Origin: Nitrospira sp. | Lineage (GTDB): Bacteria > Nitrospirota > Nitrospiria > Nitrospirales > Nitrospiraceae | Reading direction: 5' to 3' | Assembly: GCA_024760525.1 (NCBI GenBank) | Contig: CP060499.1 | Coordinates: forward strand, 3,245,501 to 3,309,500 | DNA length: 64,000 nucleotides | Shown here: positions 59,501-64,000 of the stretch, one piece after another | Numbering within the stretch: the first letter of the stretch is position 1 | Layout of the letters: every line of letters begins with the position of its first letter | Position numbers and translations under genes: made by a program | Notes under the pieces: generated by a model | What the model saw: only the letters and a program-made list of their open reading frames with translations | Databases searched by the model: none | Told to the model about the DNA's origin: nothing

Positions 59501-60163
59501 TCATCTCCGGTGTGGCTCACCCTCCACACGATCGGCTTTTCCCCGTTGAAAGGCCGAAAGAAATACTTCAGGCGGTTGTGCACCGGAGATTCCGTACATT
59601 CCATCGACGACGAAGTAAGGCACTCCTCGAATACCCAACCGGTGACCAATCGATTCTTCGGCTTTGACCTCAGCGGCTCCCGCTTCGCCCACGAGAAACT
59701 CGCCCGCTCGTAGTCCTGCCCGATCGGCCAACTCTTCTAAGGTCGACGGAGAGCCTATATCGAGACCTTCTTCGAAATATCCTTTAAATAGTTGATCGAC
59801 CACCGCGTCCTGGTGGCCCTGTGCCCCGGAATACCAAATCAACCGATGGGCCAAGAGAGTGTTCGGTGTTCTCCCAATCTTCTCAAAGGCAAACGGTATC
59901 TCTTCCTGATTTCCAGCCTTCAACAGGCGCTGTTCCATCTCCCTAAATCTATCCAGGCTGCCGAACTTGGTTTGAAGGTATATCGTTCGATCCATCCCGT
60001 TCTTTGGCATAGTCGGATTCAATTGAAACGGCTTCCATTTCACGTCCACCGGGGACTCATCACCCCATTCCTTGAGCGCCCGTTCGAGCCGTCGCTTGCC
60101 GACATAGCACCAGGGGCAGATGACATCGGAATACACCTCGATCCGGAGAGTCTGATCGGTCAC
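59501..60163 (-). CDS. DsbA-family oxidoreductase (FrnE-like)
   Basis: A 220-residue cytoplasmic thioredoxin-fold oxidoreductase. Active-site Cys16-PW-Cys19 sits in the first strand (VYSDVICPWCYVGK), a helical insert follows, and the cis-Pro loop is GVPYFVVDG with SGAQPPEVF after it. The lack of a signal peptide and the CPWC motif place it in the FrnE/polyketide-associated group, which includes stress-protective disulfide isomerases. Its start overlaps the pirin stop by ATGA. Confidence 0.94.
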   Translation of the reverse strand: MTDQTLRIEVYSDVICPWCYVGKRRLERALKEWGDESPVDVKWKPFQLNPTMPKNGMDRTIYLQTKFGSLDRFREMEQRLLKAGNQEEIPFAFEKIGRTPNTLLAHRLIWYSGAQGHQDAVVDQLFKGYFEEGLDIGSPSTLEELADRAGLRAGEFLVGEAGAAEVKAEESIGHRLGIRGVPYFVVDGMYGISGAQPPEVFLSAFQRGKADRVEGEPHRR

Positions 60164-61044
60164 GATAAGTGCCCCATCCTGCCGGCTTGGTAATCCTCCA
60201 CCGCCTGAACGAGTTCGGCTTTCGTATTCATGACAAAGGGGCCATACCGCGCGACCGGTTCATCGATGGGAACTCCACCCATGACCAGAAGCCGACTTTC
60301 TGCCTGCGCATCGATTGTCACCAGAGAGCCATTGCGCGCGCAGACAATCAATTCCGATTCTCCTGCCTCGCGCGATCCGTTCACTGAGGCTTGGCCTTGC
60401 AAAACAAAGATCAAGGTGTTGTGCCGCTCCGGCAGGTTGAGCTCGATCCGACCACGAGCGACCAGATGCAGATCATAGAGCTCGATCGGCGTAAAGGTAC
60501 GGGCCGGCCCTTTTCGACCTTGAAATGACCCTGCAATGACCCGGAGCTGTCCAGCCCCACCATCCAATTCGATGACTGGAATATCTGTATTGAGAATCTC
60601 CTGGTACCCTGGTGCCGACATTTTCTCGGCACGCGGCAGATTCACCCATAACTGGATGGCCTGCAAAGTCCCACCTTCCTTGGCCCACTTTTTTTCATGC
60701 ATCTCCTCATGCACGACGCCTGACGCTGCCGTCATCCACTGGACATCGCCCCGCCGGATCACGCCGGCATTTCCGGCCGAATCTCGATGGGCCACGACAC
60801 CCTCATAGATGATTGTGACTGTTTCAAACCCTCGATGCGGATGTTCCCCCACCCCTCGAGGATGATCGGTGGACGGAAAATGCTGGGGCCCGGCGTAATC
60901 CAGCAGGAGAAACGGGCTGACCTCTCGATCGAGATCGTTGCTCGGAAAAAGATTCCGCACGGGAAATCCGTCGCCGACCATGTGAGTTGAGCCGGGTTGA
61001 TAGACACCCACGACTTCCTTGTTAGCCACCGTTCCTATTGTCAT
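60160..61044 (-). CDS. Pirin family protein
   Basis: A 294-residue bicupin. Metal ligands are in EHPHRGFETVTI and in the paired VVHEEM segment; the second cupin has no full set, as in most pirins. Bacterial pirins can oxidise flavonols such as quercetin or modulate regulators and redox enzymes; which applies here is not known. AGGAGGCTGTC precedes the ATG. It lies between the NmrA-like and FrnE-like genes. Confidence 0.95.
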   Translation of the reverse strand: MTIGTVANKEVVGVYQPGSTHMVGDGFPVRNLFPSNDLDREVSPFLLLDYAGPQHFPSTDHPRGVGEHPHRGFETVTIIYEGVVAHRDSAGNAGVIRRGDVQWMTAASGVVHEEMHEKKWAKEGGTLQAIQLWVNLPRAEKMSAPGYQEILNTDIPVIELDGGAGQLRVIAGSFQGRKGPARTFTPIELYDLHLVARGRIELNLPERHNTLIFVLQGQASVNGSREAGESELIVCARNGSLVTIDAQAESRLLVMGGVPIDEPVARYGPFVMNTKAELVQAVEDYQAGRMGHLS

Positions 61045-61055
61045 GACAGCCTCCT

Positions 61056-61913
61056 CTACACCATCCCCCGTAACGCTTCCGACAAGGTGATCGTTCCACG
61101 CACAAGCTTGCCGGGCTCCTCATACCTGATCGTTCCGTTCGAAAAGGCGGCGTACATCTCCTCGAATAACTTCGCTGCCTCGTCAGAAAACCCAAACGAT
61201 GTGAACGTCGGCACAACGGCGCTCAAAGGCGCGTGTTGGGCCGTCACTCTTTTCCCCAGAATGTGACCAAGCGCTTCCGCCACCTGATTCGGACTGTACT
61301 CTTCCGGGCCGGCCATTTCCACGATCCGCTTGCCATACCCCCCGGCGATCAGTTGTTCCGCAGCAACCCGACCGATATCTTTGGTTGAAATCATCGGAAT
61401 CTTTACCTCAGGCGCAAGGAACGTCGGCAAGATTCCCTCTGTCTTTGCTGCACCGATGACAGGTGCCCAGTTCTCCATAAAGTAGCCAGGGCGGAGAATG
61501 GTCAGACGTTTGGCGCTACAACCGAACACGTGCTCACCATAACTCGCGGTTCGAATCGGGCCGGTCGCTCCCGTGATGTGTCCACCGACCGATGACAGAA
61601 ATACAATATGGTCAACCCCACTTTGCTCAACGGCTTGCGCCGCGCGTTCAACCCTCGTTCGTCGTTCAGTCACCCAGGCCTCCGCACCATAGTTTGGCGG
61701 CACCATCACATACACTCCGTTCGCCCCTTCCAGTCCCTTGCTCAACGCAGACACATCGTCGAGAGACGCAACAGCAACCTCCGCCCCTTTCGCGTTCCAG
61801 CCGACCCCCTTCTCAACCGAGCGAACGATCACCCGCACCGGTTGTTTCTTGCTGAGTAATGTCTCCACAACAGCCGATCCCGTATTTCCAGTGGCGCCGA
61901 TCACAACAAACAT
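61056..61913 (-). CDS. NmrA-like NAD(P)-binding oxidoreductase or redox sensor
   Basis: A 285-residue atypical SDR of the NmrA/HSCARG type. The cofactor loop is GATGNTG at 6-12, with Arg residues (VIVRSVEKG) that favour NADP. The classical Tyr-x-x-x-Lys is not conserved; members include quinone reductases such as QorB and redox sensors. GAGGAGG is placed before the ATG. It opens the minus-strand run that goes through pirin, FrnE, ankyrin, VOC, GH15 and SDR genes. Confidence 0.93.
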   Translation of the reverse strand: MFVVIGATGNTGSAVVETLLSKKQPVRVIVRSVEKGVGWNAKGAEVAVASLDDVSALSKGLEGANGVYVMVPPNYGAEAWVTERRTRVERAAQAVEQSGVDHIVFLSSVGGHITGATGPIRTASYGEHVFGCSAKRLTILRPGYFMENWAPVIGAAKTEGILPTFLAPEVKIPMISTKDIGRVAAEQLIAGGYGKRIVEMAGPEEYSPNQVAEALGHILGKRVTAQHAPLSAVVPTFTSFGFSDEAAKLFEEMYAAFSNGTIRYEEPGKLVRGTITLSEALRGMV

Positions 61914-62231
61914 TATGAACCCTCCTCTTCTTGCTGAGCAGTCAAGCGATCGTACTTATCATGCATCATGGCGTCACGATTTTGAGTTGTAAATCTCCAC
62001 ACCACCCTGCCAAGAGTGACCGCATCTTCATAGCAAGAATGTCTTGGCAAATCGCGTTCCACTGAAACAACGTACATGTGCAAATCTCCGATGCCGCTGA
62101 AATTAGTGAGGATTGGTTGTGTTCGAACCTGGATTTGAGAAAATGGAGAGGACGCGGATCAGTGGCGAAGTAGCGGCACCGTGCCGAATGGTCGGCTCCT
62201 GTGGAAAATCACCCTCAGCGAGAGACTCATC
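61914..62231. other. Divergent promoter region, nothing definite
   Basis: 318 bases between the minus-strand NmrA-like gene and the plus-strand gene at 62232. No hairpin with T run and no clear hexamers were found. Promoters for both directions must lie here. Confidence 0.4.
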
Positions 62232-62723
62232 ATGACGGCGTATGACTTTCGAGCTTGTCTGCCAATCCTCATCGCAATCACCGCGTGGGTGTTCTTCCCA
62301 CATTCAGAAGCCGCATCGGATGACTTACGTCAGTCTTCACGAGTCGGAGCATTGAGAATTCCACTCATCTCTTACGAACGGATTCCGATCGCCACGGTCT
62401 TAGCGCATCCGGATCGTTATCAGATGAGAGAGATCAGGTTGACCGGAATCGTCACGGCCATTCAGACAGAGACCGTCACCAATAGGCTGATCTGCGGACG
62501 AGCATATGAACGGACGACACTCACCGTTGAGGATGACAGTGGACAGATCGAGATTATCGATCAAGGAGCATGTGGCAGGAATGTCAGTTCGCTGAAAGCG
62601 CCTATGCTGGAGGTGGGTCAACAGATCGATTTGCTGGTACTGATCGTCATTTCAGCGAGTTCTACCTCTGCCGGTTCATCGGTGGAAGCGACGATCCGCT
62701 TTTTAGATCTGGCCAGAAACTGA
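62232..62723 (+). CDS. Uncharacterised exported OB-fold-like protein
   Basis: A 163-residue protein from the ATG at 62232; the frame is open from 62181 but the later start places a signal peptide (CLPILIAITAWVF) at the N-terminus. The mature part has a beta-barrel pattern, IREIRLTG-like (MREIRLTGIVTAIQT), TLTVEDDSGQIEII and VGQQIDLLVLIV, of the kind seen in OB folds. Two Cys (LICGR, GACGR) may pair. No family is named. The ribosome site is weak. Confidence 0.65.
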   Translation: MTAYDFRACLPILIAITAWVFFPHSEAASDDLRQSSRVGALRIPLISYERIPIATVLAHPDRYQMREIRLTGIVTAIQTETVTNRLICGRAYERTTLTVEDDSGQIEIIDQGACGRNVSSLKAPMLEVGQQIDLLVLIVISASSTSAGSSVEATIRFLDLARN

Positions 62724-62751
62724 CAGTCATCATGCCTCACATCGTTGCACG

Positions 62752-63192
62752 TTACTCCCAACCGCTGACCTCATAGCCTTTCTCTTTCAGGCAGCGGGCG
62801 ACGGCATCAGCGTACGGAGGTTCCGGTTCGAGCGGTTTAAACGTCCCTCCGGCCAAACCGACGACCAACCCCAGACCGCTGCCGGCGGCAGCTCCAATCG
62901 CGATTCCCGCTAATCCACCGACAATCCCGGCGGACGCGCCAACCGCACCGCCAAGCGTCAGCCCGAGCACGGCCCCGGTCGCGGCATTCGCGCTTTGGTT
63001 TGTCCCGGCTCGCAATCCAGTTTCTTCAACTTTCTTTCGGCAGGATTCAATCTCTTGTTGGGCCATCTGCCGGCCATACAAATTAAGCTGCTTATTAGAC
63101 CGCAAGATCGGCTGTGGCCCAGCGCAGGCGGCCAGGCTTATCAGTGCCACATACACAACGAGACGATGCCATGACCGATTGACCACAAACAT
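62752..63192 (-). CDS. Glycine-zipper lipoprotein, first of a related pair
   Basis: A 146-residue lipoprotein with signal ending SLAAC. After a helical part containing ESCRKKVEETG, a Gly/Ala-rich zipper of about 45 residues (VLGLTLGGAVGASAG and following GGLAGIAIGAAAGSGLG) would insert in a membrane. The C-terminal RCLKEKGYEVSGWE recurs as RCLQEKGYEVTGWQ in the gene at 63568-63999. They are clearly paralogous, with different zippers. Both probably sit in the outer membrane. Function is unknown. Confidence 0.82.
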   Translation of the reverse strand: MFVVNRSWHRLVVYVALISLAACAGPQPILRSNKQLNLYGRQMAQQEIESCRKKVEETGLRAGTNQSANAATGAVLGLTLGGAVGASAGIVGGLAGIAIGAAAGSGLGLVVGLAGGTFKPLEPEPPYADAVARCLKEKGYEVSGWE

Positions 63193-63243
63193 CCCTTCGA
63201 GCGGGGTTTTTCCTTTTCATCACTTCTCACCCTTTGGAGAAAA

Positions 63244-63272
63244 TGTCGAGGTTTTTTCGATTGCGCACATCG
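63244..63272 (+). repeat. 29-base repeat, copy A
   Basis: TGTCGAGGT followed by a T-rich stretch and ATTGCGCACATC. It aligns with 63386-63414 without gaps and about five differences. It lies 52 bases upstream of the lipoprotein gene ending at 62752, on the opposite strand. Confidence 0.6.
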
Positions 63273-63385
63273 TCCCGTCGCTGCTCCCCTCCCCATCCCT
63301 TCTCTCTCAGCGGGGATGGGGGGCACTCAACCGCGCGCCTTGTCCGAGCACATTTCTCCTCATATCCCTTTCCCACTCAGATTGG

Positions 63386-63414
63386 TGTCGAGGTCGTTTC
63401 CATTGCGCGCATCC
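63386..63414 (+). repeat. 29-base repeat, copy B
   Basis: TGTCGAGGT then CGTTTCC and ATTGCGCGCATC, 142 bases after copy A. It is followed by CAATAATGACGGTT, which in turn resembles the CCCATAATCACGATT part of the 63496 repeat, so these may be pieces of one dispersed family. Confidence 0.55.
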
Positions 63415-63567
63415 AATAATGACGGTTCCTTGTCTTCACTTTTCTATCTCTACGGCTGCGTACGAGAGGAATTCCTTCTGCGTGTGCTGACCGACCACCG
63501 CCCATAATCACGATTCTGATTGAATCTCCGCGTGCCGAAACGCTCCCGCCCATCCCCTCCGCTCCCT

Positions 63568-63999
63568 TCACTGCCACCCTGTCACTTCATATCCTTTCTC
63601 CTGCAAGCATCGGTTGACGAAATTCGTGTACGCCTGGTTAGGTTGCGAAGGACCGGCAGCGTGGAACAAACCGGTCAGAAGGCCCCAGACCGCTCCGCTC
63701 GCGGCACCGATCATCGATCCGCGCCCTACTCCCCAGAAAATCGCTCCGCCCACTGCTCCGCTTGCAGCCCCGACTCCGGCGCCGACAGCCGTATTCGTTA
63801 CCACGCGCCCCCCCTTGCCTCCACCGCCCTCTTCCGCTCCAGCCGACTCTGCCAATTGCCGACAGGCTTCAATATCGTGGTCAGCCGCCTCTTTTCCCAT
63901 CCTCTCCAAATGCGCGTTGGGATAGAGCACTGGGCGCGCGCTGGAACAAGCCGAGAGCATCAATACGGCGATCGCGGCGCCTATTCGTAATCCGTTCAT
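63568..63999 (-). CDS. Glycine-zipper lipoprotein, second of a related pair
   Basis: A 143-residue lipoprotein with signal ending MLSAC. It has EACRQLAESAG where the other has ESCRKKVEETG, an acidic-to-Gly stretch, the zipper (GAGVGAASGAVGGAIFWG and MIGAASGAVWG) and the shared C-terminus RCLQEKGYEVTGWQ. The ATG at 63999 lies at the window edge, so an upstream start cannot be excluded. Confidence 0.82.
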   Translation of the reverse strand: MNGLRIGAAIAVLMLSACSSARPVLYPNAHLERMGKEAADHDIEACRQLAESAGAEEGGGGKGGRVVTNTAVGAGVGAASGAVGGAIFWGVGRGSMIGAASGAVWGLLTGLFHAAGPSQPNQAYTNFVNRCLQEKGYEVTGWQ

Positions 64000-64000
64000 A

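Larger units (their letters stand above)
63193..63567. other. Repeat-rich intergenic region between the lipoprotein genes
   Basis: 375 bases without a gene. It holds two copies of a 29-base repeat (63244-63272 and 63386-63414), a hairpin with nine-base arms CCCCATCCC (63291-63299) and GGGATGGGG (63313-63321), and at 63463-63530 a segment resembling 3877-3932. Open frames on the plus strand here are low-complexity and lack ribosome sites. Confidence 0.55.

Noticed and set aside
63179..63490. Plus-strand frames between the glycine-zipper genes
   Set aside because: They run through repeats and hairpins and read Ser/Pro/Arg-rich low complexity.
63193..63567. Possible CRISPR-like array
   Set aside because: Only two imperfect repeat copies with unequal context, no regular spacers and no cas genes in the window.

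Overview
The window is a gene-dense bacterial chromosome segment with moderately high GC by eye, clear Shine-Dalgarno sites and many short-gap or ATGA-overlapping gene pairs. The abundance of two-component sensors, a sigma-54 regulator, c-type heme sensing, duplicated RND pumps and long palindromic intergenic repeats is what I would expect of the genus Nitrospira. That assignment is an impression from family resemblance, not a search result, and no nitrification gene lies in the window. No tRNA, rRNA, IS element, phage or CRISPR array was seen.

Layout. 1-2432: methyl cycle genes metK (5' end outside the window) and ahcY. 2433-4545: a palindromic repeat, a strong terminator, a cyclase-family lipoprotein and a Grx4/BolA iron-sulfur pair. 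4797-9407: a translationally coupled sensory operon (receiver, Rossmann-fold histidine kinase, membrane Cache-HAMP-PAS kinase, c-heme Tll0287-like protein). 9482-18071: AI-2E transporter, bactofilin, PBP1b, a zinc-ribbon protein, a frameshifted receiver gene, a sodium:solute symporter, a PilZ-like protein and DinB. 18200-22303: tandem small membrane proteins, Tag glycosylase, DUF1059, a lipoprotein, and methyltransferase/TfoX/DUF488 genes. 22336-32783: a transporter and a seven-gene minus-strand operon joining an RND efflux pump to a nitroreductase, an SDR, an AlkA-like glycosylase and a ferredoxin-MBL protein.

32922-36381: a small operon (46-aa membrane peptide, DoxX, zinc ribbon, STAS) with a sigma-54 type promoter and paired TGACGA palindromes, next to a GAF-AAA-Fis activator gene and a CDGSH protein. 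36605-45683: universal stress protein, a secreted protein, two sensor/regulator groups and a CPA2 antiporter. The stress gene and the antiporter share a 53-base upstream element. 45752-53863: a second RND operon, again followed by an SDR and a flavin reductase, here fused to a Rieske domain. 54010-61913: a compact minus-strand run (NmrA-like, pirin, FrnE/DsbA, ankyrin, two VOC proteins, GH15, histidine phosphatase, SDR, secreted protein). 62232-64000: a small exported protein and two related glycine-zipper lipoproteins separated by repeats.

Main themes are redox and envelope sensing, efflux coupled to NAD(P)H/flavin chemistry, and stress defence. The best candidates for undescribed biology are the 4797-9407 sensory operon, the sigma-54 controlled DoxX operon, and the twice-occurring pump-plus-redox operon.
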